Shown here: in pieces, positions 54,146 to 63,174 of the stretch
Position numbering within the stretch: position 1 is the first letter of the stretch
Layout: the number at the start of each line of letters is the position of its first letter
Assembly (NCBI RefSeq): GCF_022809715.1
Contig: NZ_CP094459.1
Span: 1,798,001-1,862,000 of the forward strand
From: Burkholderia pyrrocinia
GTDB taxonomy: Bacteria > Pseudomonadota > Gammaproteobacteria > Burkholderiales > Burkholderiaceae
Direction: 5' to 3'
DNA length: 64,000 bases
The notes under the pieces: generated by a model
Database searches by the model: none
What the model saw: only the letters and a program-made list of their open reading frames with translations
What the model was told of the DNA's origin: nothing
Position numbers and translations under genes: made by a program

Positions 54146-54835
54146 TTAGAGCGAAATAGTTTCTCCTGGCAGTGCGGCGGCCTTTGTCTTGAGAGTGTCG
54201 AGATTTTCACGTTTAGCAGAAAACAGTTGCTCCACTACTGCCGCCCCTTGACCCATGTCGCGAAAATAGTGCGCAAGAGGCATCTCGAAAATCGTGGTGA
54301 GCTGCGTGAGAACTTGATTAAGTCTTTTCTTCTTCATCATCGTGTCGTCCCACGCGTACATCATGTAGTAGAACGCTGACCAAAAGGAAACAGACTGATG
54401 AAAATAAACTTTCTTTGTCGGGGCTGTAATCGAGTACATGCCGCCGTTGGTTTCGAATACCTCGTTCGCAAAATTCGTGTTGCCAAGATTGCAGCCTGAA
54501 ACAAAGAGCCGGCGGTTATGTAGTTTTTTTTCAAATATTTTCGCAAAGTCTTTGTAGTTAGAGTTTCCGAAGGTGTACTGAACGATGTCATCGCCTCCAT
54601 GACAGGACAAATGAAGGTATCGATAACCGGACTCTCTAAAAATCCTGGCAAACTCAATTAACTCTCGTTGGGTGCGAAAGTAGTAGTAGAGCGGCTTTTT
54701 TCCATGAAGTTTCAAAACCTCGTAGAGAATCTTTCCATCAAGGCGTGCTTCTTTTTCGTCCTCGTGCTCAAGGGACTCAAGGATGAAAGTCTCTGGCTTT
54801 GTGACGTTTGCCGGGGGTATTTTCGCTACAGACAT
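54146..54835 (-). CDS. Caspase-like (CHAT-type) protein
   Basis: 229 residues. A histidine-cysteine dyad fits the caspase fold: YLHLSCHGGDD (His79) followed 36 residues later by LFVSGCNLGNTNF (Cys115), the order and spacing of CHAT/caspase-like peptidases. The N-terminal 60 residues and C-terminal 90 helical residues have no recognised match. AGGAA precedes the ATG. AT-rich, apparently transferred, and upstream of a nucleic-acid-binding and a nuclease gene, a combination reminiscent of anti-phage suicide systems. Peptidase activity and defence role are inference. Confidence 0.6.
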   Translation of the reverse strand: MSVAKIPPANVTKPETFILESLEHEDEKEARLDGKILYEVLKLHGKKPLYYYFRTQRELIEFARIFRESGYRYLHLSCHGGDDIVQYTFGNSNYKDFAKIFEKKLHNRRLFVSGCNLGNTNFANEVFETNGGMYSITAPTKKVYFHQSVSFWSAFYYMMYAWDDTMMKKKRLNQVLTQLTTIFEMPLAHYFRDMGQGAAVVEQLFSAKRENLDTLKTKAAALPGETISL

Positions 54836-55273
54836 GAAGAATTTTCCTGTGTGCTCTAACGTGAGGCGGACGTCAATTTTTCAGGGTTTCTCGGATTCGT
54901 GACGTATACCTTGGTGACGTTCATCAGCTCACCCCATTGTTTTTAAATTACGTCCGTGGACGCTCTTTGCCGGCACGTACTACTCAACATTCCGCCAAAC
55001 CCTGCAAACGATTAAAAACTTTCAATGGCATTGTACGGCAGGTTCGGGCGATTCAGCCACAGTCCGCTCCTGGCCGAACGCCGCCGGCCGCCGCCCTGTG
55101 ACGCGCGACCGGCGCAGATCGACCCACAAGCGACGGTCAATCCGCTCCGATGCGGTCGTACAGATGGCTGACGTCGCGGCGCGGAAGGAATCATGAGAAT
55201 CGTAAATCTCGCCGTGTCCGGATTCTTCTGTATGGCATTGAACTCACCGTGTGAGCACACACGTGCTCGCGCG
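54836..55273. other. Intergenic region between the islet and the esterase gene
   Basis: No gene supported. AT-rich up to about 55030 and then GC-rich, so the composition boundary of the islet falls inside it. Repeated ACGTCAC/GTGACGT words near 54890-54925 may belong to the islet promoter. Frames here overlap both strands without family resemblance. Confidence 0.45.
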
Positions 55274-56296
55274 TTACGGCTTGGAGAGCAGTCGGCCGAC
55301 CATGGCGTTAACCGCAGTAAGCTGGGAACCCGATTTCACCGCGTAATCGGGACCCGTATAACCGAACCAGTCCCAGCAACCTTGCGGATTGAACGGGATC
55401 GTGGACGCATTCACCTGCGGATACAGAACGAGGATGTTGTTCGTGTCGGCCCAGTAGTTGTAGTTGGTCTTTTCATAGAAATCGTCGCCAACCACCGCTG
55501 CCGACTGCTTGCATCCATGGAATGCGACGTGAACCTTGCACGCCGCTCCCTGATCGCACGACTTAGGCACGTAGACGAATCCCGTGTCCGCCATGCCGGT
55601 CGCAGATGCTGCGAATTCGCGCTGACTGAACGGCACGATTCTCCCGGTCAGGCTCTTCGCTGGCGGCTTTAAAGGGCCGTAGATGTACTGCAGCAACGCG
55701 CCGGCCTGGTCGTACCTCTGCTTGCCGACCTCGCAGTGGCTGATGTATGGAGGCGCATTGTCAGCACACATGTTGCCGAACGACGGTGTAATGAATGCGT
55801 GACCAGCCGGCACGTTATTCACGTACTTCAGGTTCGACGCAGGGACGCCGGCCTCCTTGAAGAACGACACTGTCGAGTCGACTGCCTGTTGGTAGACAAC
55901 TGTGTCTTTCGTTCCGCTGAACACGTAGATCCGCGCCTTCTGAAGGTTCGATAGTGGGTCAATCTGATTCAGCGAAGCAAAGCCTGCGGCGGCGGTTACC
56001 ATCAGCGTCGAGTTCGGCGGAACGAACGGTACCTGTCCCATGCAGATCGAGGCGTTAAACAAGTTCCCTGCCGCGCAGTAGTACGGACCGCCGGCGACCA
56101 CGCCAGCCCCGACTACGGAACCGGAGTACGCGACCTGGTACTGGACCGCCATGAAGGCACCCGACGACAGGCCGGACACCGACGTCTGCGACGGGTCACC
56201 GTGGTACGACGGCAGCGCATCAGCGGCCAGCGCGGCATGGGTTAGGGCAGCAGCGAGCGCAAGAGCGGTAATGGCGAGGCGAGGATGCAATTTCAT
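55274..56296 (-). CDS. Extracellular PHB depolymerase-like esterase
   Basis: 340 residues with a signal peptide (LAITALALAAALTHAALAA) and an alpha/beta-hydrolase start: nucleophile elbow GLSSG (Ser44) right after VSVSGL, an Asp in FSGTKDTV and a His in PAGHAFITPSFG. The later VPKSCDQGAACKVHVAFHGCKQ is typical of short-chain-length poly(3-hydroxybutyrate) depolymerase family esterases. Excellent ribosome site AGGAGG. Likely secreted to degrade external PHB or related polyesters. Codon use is somewhat less GC-biased than the core genes around it. Confidence 0.83.
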   Translation of the reverse strand: MKLHPRLAITALALAAALTHAALAADALPSYHGDPSQTSVSGLSSGAFMAVQYQVAYSGSVVGAGVVAGGPYYCAAGNLFNASICMGQVPFVPPNSTLMVTAAAGFASLNQIDPLSNLQKARIYVFSGTKDTVVYQQAVDSTVSFFKEAGVPASNLKYVNNVPAGHAFITPSFGNMCADNAPPYISHCEVGKQRYDQAGALLQYIYGPLKPPAKSLTGRIVPFSQREFAASATGMADTGFVYVPKSCDQGAACKVHVAFHGCKQSAAVVGDDFYEKTNYNYWADTNNILVLYPQVNASTIPFNPQGCWDWFGYTGPDYAVKSGSQLTAVNAMVGRLLSKP

Positions 56297-56818
56297 CGTG
56301 ATACCTCCTGTGGCATAGCGAATGAAACGGACGTCGAGCGAAAGGACGACTTGCTGAGAAACCTTGCCGTTCGTCGCGGCTGTGCAATGCGCTCGGCCCA
56401 GTACGTTGCGTACGCGGTCACGCATCCCGCACGAAGGACCGCAACCTCGATCGGACCGACAACAGCCGCCGCGGCGACCACGATATAGGCGACACATCGA
56501 TGGCCGATTTCCGCGGCTCCGTCACCGTCATGCCGCCACTGTGCCGATCTGGCGCGTTTGAGGGCTTGAGTGGGGTGCGAAATTCGTATGATGAAGCATC
56601 ATCGACGTAAAAAAACCGTCAACCCCGTATTCTTTTTTGTGTGTGAGATTTGCAACCTCGTCGTATTACTGTCATCCGGGGCATCTTGGCGTCTTCGATT
56701 GCGGCGCAACGCAATCGACAGTTTTGTACCGTTTTGTATGCAAACTCGACCGGCTCTTGTTGGCCAAACACCGACGGTCTTCCCAGCGTTCCCTGGAAAT
56801 TCGCAATGCCCCCCAAAG
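56297..56818. other. Intergenic region between the GST and esterase genes
   Basis: About 520 bp without a supportable gene. It should hold the esterase promoter (minus strand). A perfect 9-bp inverted repeat at 56695-56718 and the tandem words GTTTTGTA near 56722-56738 are the only structures seen. Frames on both strands lack family resemblance. Confidence 0.5.
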
Positions 56819-56839
56819 CCCGCCGCACAATGCGGCGGG
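56819..56839 (-). terminator. Terminator-like hairpin after the GST gene
   Basis: CCCGCCGC and GCGGCGGG arms around a 5-nt loop, followed on the minus strand by CTTTG. It lies 52 bp past the GST stop, in the right orientation to end that transcript. Confidence 0.6.
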
Positions 56840-56890
56840 CGGTTCAAGTCCGCAGACTGCGGGCGGCACACGGTGCGCCCGCGCCGCCGG

Positions 56891-57595
56891 TCAGCCTCGT
56901 GCCGGGATATTGAGCCCGCGCGCGACGGCCGGACGCGCGACGAACGCGTCGAGCGCCCGCGCGACGTGCCGGAATTCGCTGAAGCCGACCAGATCGCCCG
57001 CTTCGTAGAAGCCGACGAGGTTGCGCACCCACGGGAAGATCGCGATGTCGGCGATCGTGTACGTGTCGCCCATCATCCATTTGCGGTTCGCGAGATGCGC
57101 GTCGAGCACGGCGAGCAGGCGCTTCGACTCGTCGACGTAGCGGTCGCGCGGGCGCTTGTCCTCGTAGTCGCGGCCGGCGAACTTGTGGAAGAAGCCGACC
57201 TGGCCGAACATCGGGCCGATGCCGCCCATCTGGAACATCACCCACTGGATCGTCTCGTAGCGGCCGGCGAGATCCTTCGGGATCAACTGGCCGGTCTTGT
57301 CCGCGAGATAGATCAGGATCGCGCCCGATTCGAACAGCGGCAGCGGCTTGCCGTCGGGGCCGTTCGGATCGATGATCGCCGGGATCTTGTTGTTCGGGTT
57401 CAGCGACAGGAACGCGGGCGACAACTGGTCGTTCGTGTCGAAGCGCACGAGGTGCGGCTCGTACGGCAGGCCGGTTTCCTCGAGCATGATCGACACCTTG
57501 ACGCCGTTCGGCGTCGGCAGCGAGTAGAGCTGGAGACGGTCGGGATGCTGGGCCGGCCACTTTTGCGTGATCGGGAAGGCGGACAGGTCGGGCAT
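56891..57595 (-). CDS. Glutathione S-transferase (YghU/Ure2-like)
   Basis: 234 residues with an N-terminal thioredoxin-like domain (LQLYSLPTPNGVKVSIMLEE near residue 22, then NPNNKIPAIIDPNG and LFESGAILIYLAD) and a helical C-terminal domain ending with YTIADIAIFPWV. The TPNG segment near the first helix and the Asn-Lys-Ile-Pro turn are typical of the Nu/YghU-like class, which binds two glutathiones and has disulfide reductase activity. Start at MPDLSAFP. Confidence 0.9.
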   Translation of the reverse strand: MPDLSAFPITQKWPAQHPDRLQLYSLPTPNGVKVSIMLEETGLPYEPHLVRFDTNDQLSPAFLSLNPNNKIPAIIDPNGPDGKPLPLFESGAILIYLADKTGQLIPKDLAGRYETIQWVMFQMGGIGPMFGQVGFFHKFAGRDYEDKRPRDRYVDESKRLLAVLDAHLANRKWMMGDTYTIADIAIFPWVRNLVGFYEAGDLVGFSEFRHVARALDAFVARPAVARGLNIPARG

Positions 57596-57801
57596 GGAAG
57601 TTCGCTCGTCGACGAGGTGGGTGATCCGCGCTCCGCCTTGCCGCCGCGCTCGCGCGCGATCCGCGGCGCGGCGACGGCGCCGGAGCGCGCCGAAAAACGC
57701 CCACTGTAGCCGATCCCCGGAATCGATGCAGGCGGTGGCCGGGATTCGCACCCGGGCGCCGCCTGGCCCATTCCGCGCCAGGTCGTCAGGTCGTCACGTC
57801 G

Positions 57802-58926
57802 TCAGAAGTTGTGCCGCAGCCCGATCATCGCGGCTGTCGTGCCGACACCCGGCGCGACCGGCTGCCCGTACACGAGCATCTGGCCCATCGTGCCGCGGTT
57901 GTTCACGCGGCCGACCTGCGCATACACCATCGACCGCTTCGACAGGCTGTAGTCGGCCGCGAGCACGACCGCCGTCGAGCGGTTCTCGGAACGGTTGCGG
58001 TCCTTCAGGTAGTACACGGCGGAAGTCACCTGCAGCGCCGGCGTGAAGCGATAGCCGACGCCCGCCGACAGCATGTCGAGGTTCACCTTGTCGGCATGCG
58101 CAGGATTCCTGCCGTTGCCGTACGACGCCGACACCGAGAAATCGCGGATCGTGTATTTCGCGCCGAAGTACATGAAGCGGTTGTTGTCGACGCCGGTCGG
58201 CGCGATGCCCGGCGCCGGGTTCGTGTCGTGGCCGTTGTAATAGAGCGCGGACGCGTTCAGCCCGTAGTTCGAGTACTTGAGCACGACGGATTCGCGCGTG
58301 CCGCCCTGGAACTGCCCGGCGACGCCGCCCGGCGCGTATTCGAGCGCGATCGACGCGCCCGCGAACGTCGGCGACTGGTAGACGAGCGCATTGCTGTCGT
58401 ACAGCGCGCCGATCGCGCCGTTGGTGCTGGTCCCCGGCCAGCCGGCCGCGGTGTTCAGGCCGAGCCACGCGGTCAGCACGCTGCCGAAGAACTGCGCGTT
58501 GCGCACGTCGGTGTCGGCCATCGCGTAGATCATCGGCACGATCTGGCGGCCGGCCGTGAACGTGCCGAACGGGCCCGACACGCCGAGCGACGCGACCTGG
58601 TTGAAGATCGCGACAGCCCCCGGCGTGTCGCTCAGTTGCAGCTTGCCGGTGCCGCTGTCGAACGAACCCTGCAGCTTGAAGTTGATCTTGTAGCCGCCGC
58701 CGATGTCCTCGCTGCCCTTGATGCCCCAGAAGCTCGAATAGATGCCGCCGTCCTTCATCCGGAACACCTTGCCGGTATTCGGCGCGGTCGGGCTGAACGA
58801 CGCGGCCGACGTGCTCTGGTACAGCAGGCCCGTGTCGACCACGCCGTACAGCGTGACGGAGGATTGCGCGTGAGCGAGCGCCGAACAGCCGGCAAGCGCC
58901 GCGAGCGCGGCCAGTTTCGTCTTCAT
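57802..58926 (-). CDS. Gram-negative porin
   Basis: 374-residue trimeric 16-strand outer-membrane porin of the beta-proteobacterial (OpcP-like) type. Signal peptide MKTKLAALAALAGCSALAHA precedes QSSVTLYGVVDTGLLY, the standard mature N terminus; GSEDIGGGYKINFKLQGSFD and a C-terminal aromatic (LRHNF) for assembly are present. Start at 58926; the long upstream frame is antisense-like. Probably a general diffusion pore. Confidence 0.92.
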   Translation of the reverse strand: MKTKLAALAALAGCSALAHAQSSVTLYGVVDTGLLYQSTSAASFSPTAPNTGKVFRMKDGGIYSSFWGIKGSEDIGGGYKINFKLQGSFDSGTGKLQLSDTPGAVAIFNQVASLGVSGPFGTFTAGRQIVPMIYAMADTDVRNAQFFGSVLTAWLGLNTAAGWPGTSTNGAIGALYDSNALVYQSPTFAGASIALEYAPGGVAGQFQGGTRESVVLKYSNYGLNASALYYNGHDTNPAPGIAPTGVDNNRFMYFGAKYTIRDFSVSASYGNGRNPAHADKVNLDMLSAGVGYRFTPALQVTSAVYYLKDRNRSENRSTAVVLAADYSLSKRSMVYAQVGRVNNRGTMGQMLVYGQPVAPGVGTTAAMIGLRHNF

Positions 58927-59161
58927 GAAGTCTCCAGGGTCGTATTGGACCGGACGGGATCGAGCCCGGCCGGGTGAAGCGGGGAAGCATCGGGGCAGGC
59001 GGGAAGGCGACACATGCGACGCCGGCGCGAGCCGTGCGGAAAGACTACGCAACGGCGGGCGGCCGCTCCCCCCCATGCACGGGGGGCAGGGTTGCGGAGA
59101 ATCGAACGGGGTTAGGGCCCGTTCACGCCAATAACGGGCTTGCGAACGTGCGTTTCAGCCC

Positions 59162-59176
59162 GTCCCCGAAGGGGAC
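59162..59176. terminator. Short stable hairpin between porin and LuxR genes
   Basis: GTCCCC/GGGGAC arms; on the minus strand the loop is of the extra-stable UUCG type. It is 104 bp past the stop of the LuxR-type gene and may mark its 3' end. There is no T tract. Confidence 0.4.
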
Positions 59177-59279
59177 TTCCTTTGGGCGCGAGCAAGGAGA
59201 GAGGAAGCGCAATGGCCGCAGCTATTGCAGCGACGAACGACGCCGCAATGCGGGCGGAGCAGGCCGTTTCAGGCCCGCG

Positions 59280-61973
59280 TCATGGCGCGTTTTCGAGCAG
59301 CCCGAGCACCAGTGCGCGGCGCACCGCATGCTTGCGCGAGCTGGCGTCGAGCTTGCCGAACAGGTTCTTCAGGTGCCACTTCACGGTTTCCTCGCCGACG
59401 GCGAGCGCGACCGCGATTTCCTTGTTCGACAGGTTGCGCGCGAGCAGTTCGAGAATCGCACGCTCCTTCGGCGTCAGCACGACGCTCGGCACCGCGCGCG
59501 GGCTGGCCGCGCCGCGCGGCGCGGGCGGCACGATGCGCGGCTGCGGCAGCGCGTGCCGCGCGGGGCCGTCGCCGGCGGTCGCCTCGTCGCCGACGCGGCG
59601 CGCCCAGTCGGCGACGGCCGGATGCGCGTCGGCGAGCGTGCGCGTGAGCCCGAACATGTCCGCGAGGTTCATCGCCTCGTCGAGCAGCGCGCGGCCGCCG
59701 CCACCCGACTGCTCGAGCGCGAACGCGCTGAGTGCCATGATCTCGATGCGCTCGCGCCCCATGCTCATTTCGCGGGCCAGCACGGCCGCTTCGTCGAGCG
59801 CCGCGCACGCGTCGTCCCAGCGGCGCGCGGCGAGCGCCGCGCCCGCATGTGCGGTCGCCTGCAGCAGCACGACGGGGCGCCGCCACAGCGCCCCGTGCGA
59901 CGGAAACTCGGCCGCGGCGATCGCGTCGATCCGCTCGACGAGCGCATGGCAGGTCGCCTCGCGATAGCGCGCCGCATGAATCCGCACCTGCTCGGCGAGA
60001 CTGGCGACCGACAGGCGCGGCAGCCGGCGCGCGACGCCCATCGCGTCGAGCGCCTCGAGCAGGTCGATCGCGCGGTGCTCGACGCCGCGCAGCAGCGCGA
60101 TGCGCGCGGCGGTGCGATAGCCGAGCAGCACGGTGTCGGGCGTGCCCGCGTGTTCGAGCACGTCGAGCCGGTTCGCGAGCAGCGCGGCGGCCTGGTCGAC
60201 GCGGTCGGCCTCGTAGGCGATCGCCGCGCACATCGCCGCGAGCATGCAGGTCAGCGGATGGCGGCGGCCGAGATCGGCTTCCGCGCGTGCCAGCGCCGGC
60301 GACAGCGCGTCGTCGGCGAGCCGGATCTGGCCTTCTCGCAGGTAGCTCAGGCCCGTGATCAGCTCGCCCCAGCGCGCGACGTAGCCGAACCCGGCCGCCG
60401 TCTCGCCGCGCGGCGCGGCCTGCTGGAAGCGGCGCGCCTGCGCCGGTTCGCCGACGATGATCGCGCGTGCCGCCAGCCGGTTCGCGTGCATCTGCGCGAG
60501 CCACGTCGCCGCCGGCGGCGTGAAGTCGGCCCAAGGTTCGAACAGTTCGACGAAGCGATCGATTTCATCGGCGTAATACGCGGCCGCGCTGAGGATCAGC
60601 GCGCATTCGTAGCGCATCGCGGCCGGCGTGCCGGAGTCGGCCAGGATGCCCGCGATCTGCCGCTGCGCCTCGACATGGCGCTCGCCGAGCGCCAGCGCCC
60701 ATGCGACCGCGATCCGCAGCGTCGGGCGCTTGTCGAGCTCCGCGTCGGGCAGCAGCGCGAGCCAGTCGAGCACGTCGTTGATGCGGCCCTGCTTGATCGC
60801 ATCCTCGAGGCAGCGCTGCGCGAGCGCATACGCGGTCTCGACCTGGCCGGCCGCATACGCGTGGCGCGCGGCTTCCTCGGTCATCCCGTGCGCGTCGAGC
60901 CACGCGGCCGCGCGCGCATGCAGCACGCTGCGCTCTGCTTCCGGGCCCGCGGCCAGGCGGTCGCGCAGCGTGTCGCGCACGAGCGGATGCAGCCGGCACC
61001 AGTCCGAATCGTCCGATGCAATGAACAGCGGCGTGTCGCGCGTGAGCCGCGCGAGCCGGTCGGGCGCGCCCGCGTCGTCGAGCAGCGCGGCGCACAGCGA
61101 CGGATGCAGGCGATCGGCGACGCTCGTGCGCGTCAGGAACGCGGTGTCGTCGGCCGACAGGTTCGCGAGCAGCAGCTCGACGAGCCGGTCGCGCGTGCCG
61201 TCCACGCGCGCGGCGAGCGCGTCGACGGCCTGGCGCGGATCGGCCGAGCGCGCCATCGCGGCCATCGCGAGCTGCAGCCCGAGCGGCCAGCCGTCGACGC
61301 GTTCGAACAGCCGCGCGCACGCGTCGGCGTCGACGCGCTGCGCGAAGCGCGCACCGACCAGCTCGATCGTCTCGTCGAGCGTGAAGCGCAGCCAGTCGGC
61401 GCCCGCGAGCGTGCATTGCCCGCCGGCGAGCAGGTCGCCGGCCGCGTGATCGAGCCCGCGCCGCGCCGCGACGACCACATGCAGGTTTTGCGGCGCGTTG
61501 TGCAGCACGTAGGTCAGCGCGTCGAGGCCGGCGGCCGGCAGCCGCTCCGCGTCGTCGACGATCAGCAGCGCGTCGATCGACAGTTGCGCGACTTCGGCCA
61601 GCCACGCGGTCAGGCCGTCCAGCGCGCGTGCCGCGCCGCCCGGGATCAGGCGTCCGAAGCCGGGCCGCGCGCAGCCGGTGCGCACCGCCTGCACGAGCCC
61701 CTGCAGCAGCCGCGGCGCGTCGTCGCGCTCGTCGGCCGACAGCCACACGACCGCGCGGCCGAGCGCGAGGGTTTCGCGGCGCCATTGCGCGAGCAGCGAC
61801 GTCTTGCCGTAGCCGGCCGGCGCCTGCACGAGCGTGACCGGACGGCCGTCGAAAGCCGGCGCGGCGAGGCTCAGCCGCGCACGCGCGAGCAACTGCGCCG
61901 GCACGCGCGGCGCGGTCGTCTTCAGGACCAGTTCGGTGGGGGGCGCGTCGGCGCGATCGGGTGGGTGGGCCAT
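59280..61973 (-). CDS. Large MalT-like (LAL) LuxR-family regulator
   Basis: 897-residue ATP-binding transcription activator. P-loop APAGYGKTS near residues 51-59, Walker B-like LLIVDDAERLP near 145, a long helical repeat region (about 330-800) for signal sensing, and a C-terminal LuxR helix-turn-helix (LTPKERAILELLARNLSNKE, then VKWHLKNLFGKL). Start at MAHPPDR; the frame is open upstream but runs through the divergent gene's territory. Targets unknown; the divergent usp-like gene and the neighbouring porin are candidates. Confidence 0.88.
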   Translation of the reverse strand: MAHPPDRADAPPTELVLKTTAPRVPAQLLARARLSLAAPAFDGRPVTLVQAPAGYGKTSLLAQWRRETLALGRAVVWLSADERDDAPRLLQGLVQAVRTGCARPGFGRLIPGGAARALDGLTAWLAEVAQLSIDALLIVDDAERLPAAGLDALTYVLHNAPQNLHVVVAARRGLDHAAGDLLAGGQCTLAGADWLRFTLDETIELVGARFAQRVDADACARLFERVDGWPLGLQLAMAAMARSADPRQAVDALAARVDGTRDRLVELLLANLSADDTAFLTRTSVADRLHPSLCAALLDDAGAPDRLARLTRDTPLFIASDDSDWCRLHPLVRDTLRDRLAAGPEAERSVLHARAAAWLDAHGMTEEAARHAYAAGQVETAYALAQRCLEDAIKQGRINDVLDWLALLPDAELDKRPTLRIAVAWALALGERHVEAQRQIAGILADSGTPAAMRYECALILSAAAYYADEIDRFVELFEPWADFTPPAATWLAQMHANRLAARAIIVGEPAQARRFQQAAPRGETAAGFGYVARWGELITGLSYLREGQIRLADDALSPALARAEADLGRRHPLTCMLAAMCAAIAYEADRVDQAAALLANRLDVLEHAGTPDTVLLGYRTAARIALLRGVEHRAIDLLEALDAMGVARRLPRLSVASLAEQVRIHAARYREATCHALVERIDAIAAAEFPSHGALWRRPVVLLQATAHAGAALAARRWDDACAALDEAAVLAREMSMGRERIEIMALSAFALEQSGGGGRALLDEAMNLADMFGLTRTLADAHPAVADWARRVGDEATAGDGPARHALPQPRIVPPAPRGAASPRAVPSVVLTPKERAILELLARNLSNKEIAVALAVGEETVKWHLKNLFGKLDASSRKHAVRRALVLGLLENAP

Positions 61974-62159
61974 CGGGGCAGCAGTCGGAATCCGGCGGTG
62001 CCGTGCGGGCCAGCGTCCGGGGTGGGCGTGGGGGCAAGGATCGTTCGAACCGCGTTCGCGCGTCAATCCCCCCCGCGACGAGTGGGGCCGCACCGGCGCC
62101 GCGCCGATAGCATGGGTTCCAATGCATGACGAATGACGAACGCCACGAGGAGGGCACCC

Positions 62160-62210
62160 ATGAAGATCGTATCGACCGGCGCGCGGCGCAGCGCGCCGAC
62201 CGCCGGATAA
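62160..62210 (+). CDS. Possible 16-residue leader peptide upstream of the Usp-like gene
   Basis: ATG at 62160 preceded by AGGAGGG at ideal distance, reading MKIVSTGARRSAPTAG then TAA, 13 bp before the next gene's ATG. An 8-bp GC hairpin (62177-62198) sits inside it. The very strong ribosome site suggests real translation, perhaps coupling to the downstream gene. It could also be the remnant of an older start. Confidence 0.35.
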   Translation: MKIVSTGARRSAPTAG

Positions 62211-62223
62211 GCGGAGCGGCGCG

Positions 62224-63156
62224 ATGTACCGCCATCTGCTCGTGACGGTCGACGGCGCGCCCGGCGGCATCGACGCGATCGGCCATGCGCTCGAACTGGC
62301 CCGTGCGGTCGGCGCGCGGGTCACGTTCGTGCTGCCCGGCACCGCGCCGGACTCGCGTTTATCCGGAGCGCGGCTGCCGGAACACGGTGCGAAAGTGGAA
62401 GCCGCCGCACGGGCGCAGGGTCTGTCCCATGCGATCGCGGGGGCCGGCCATCCGGGGGCCGGCCACCCGGCGGCCGGCGACGCATCGCCCGGCTCGCTTG
62501 CCGTCGAGCTCGGCTGCGACCTGATCTGCGTCGCGGCGCTGCCGCACGATGCCGATGCGGCAACCTGCGCGCGGCGCCAGCACCTGCTGGCGACGAGCGG
62601 CGTGCCGGTACTCGTATGCACGTCGCAGCGTTCGCCGGCCGAGGCGCGCGTGATGGCGCGCTGCCTCGATGCGCATCGCGCGGTCGGCGTGCTGCTGCAA
62701 GCGCTGATGGCGTGCGGCGAAGCCGCGAACGAGCCGCGGCGGCAAGCAGTCGACGCGCAGGGTGTGCTGGCGTCGCTCGCCGCGCTGCAGAACGCACGTT
62801 TCGGCACGGCTGCCGAAGCGCGCCTCTTCGCGGTATTGCGTGCCCGTGCGGAGTGCGTCGCGGCCGAACTGGACGAACTCGACCGCCAGCGGCAGCGCGA
62901 CGCGCAAGCGCTCGACGCACTGGCGCGGACCGCCGAGGACGGGCTGCCGTCGGCCGCATTCGACACGGCGCTCGCGCGCTATGCACACGGCGCGTTCGAG
63001 CAGATGGGGCGGATGGAAGGCGTGATTTTCCCGGCTGCGCGGCGCTACCTGGGCGACGCCGACTGGGCCGAACTGGATGAACCGCCGGCGGCCGGCGCAG
63101 CCGCGACGCCGCCGGGCGCGAACGAACCCGACGATGCGCGACGCGCATCCGACTGA
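62224..63156 (+). CDS. UspA domain fused to a degenerate hemerythrin-like domain
   Basis: 310 residues. Residues 1-140 are a universal-stress-protein domain (MYRHLLVTVDGAPGGIDAIGHALELAR, DLICVAALP, LLATSGVPVLVC). The rest is helical and laid out like an HHE/hemerythrin domain, with an AHRAVGVLLQALM first helix and a final EQMGRMEGVIFPAA helix, but several usual His/Glu iron ligands are missing, so metal binding is doubtful. It diverges from the LuxR-type regulator and is followed 18 bp later by a quinone oxidoreductase gene, suggesting a stress or redox unit. Confidence 0.7.
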   Translation: MYRHLLVTVDGAPGGIDAIGHALELARAVGARVTFVLPGTAPDSRLSGARLPEHGAKVEAAARAQGLSHAIAGAGHPGAGHPAAGDASPGSLAVELGCDLICVAALPHDADAATCARRQHLLATSGVPVLVCTSQRSPAEARVMARCLDAHRAVGVLLQALMACGEAANEPRRQAVDAQGVLASLAALQNARFGTAAEARLFAVLRARAECVAAELDELDRQRQRDAQALDALARTAEDGLPSAAFDTALARYAHGAFEQMGRMEGVIFPAARRYLGDADWAELDEPPAAGAAATPPGANEPDDARRASD

Positions 63157-63174
63157 CACCATACGGAGAACAAG

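Noticed and set aside
55193..55672. 159-codon + strand frame opposite the esterase
   Set aside because: Antisense to a secreted esterase with clear catalytic motifs.
56570..57709. 379-codon + strand frame entering the GST gene
   Set aside because: Most of it is antisense to GST; the first 90 codons lie in gene-free DNA without conserved features.
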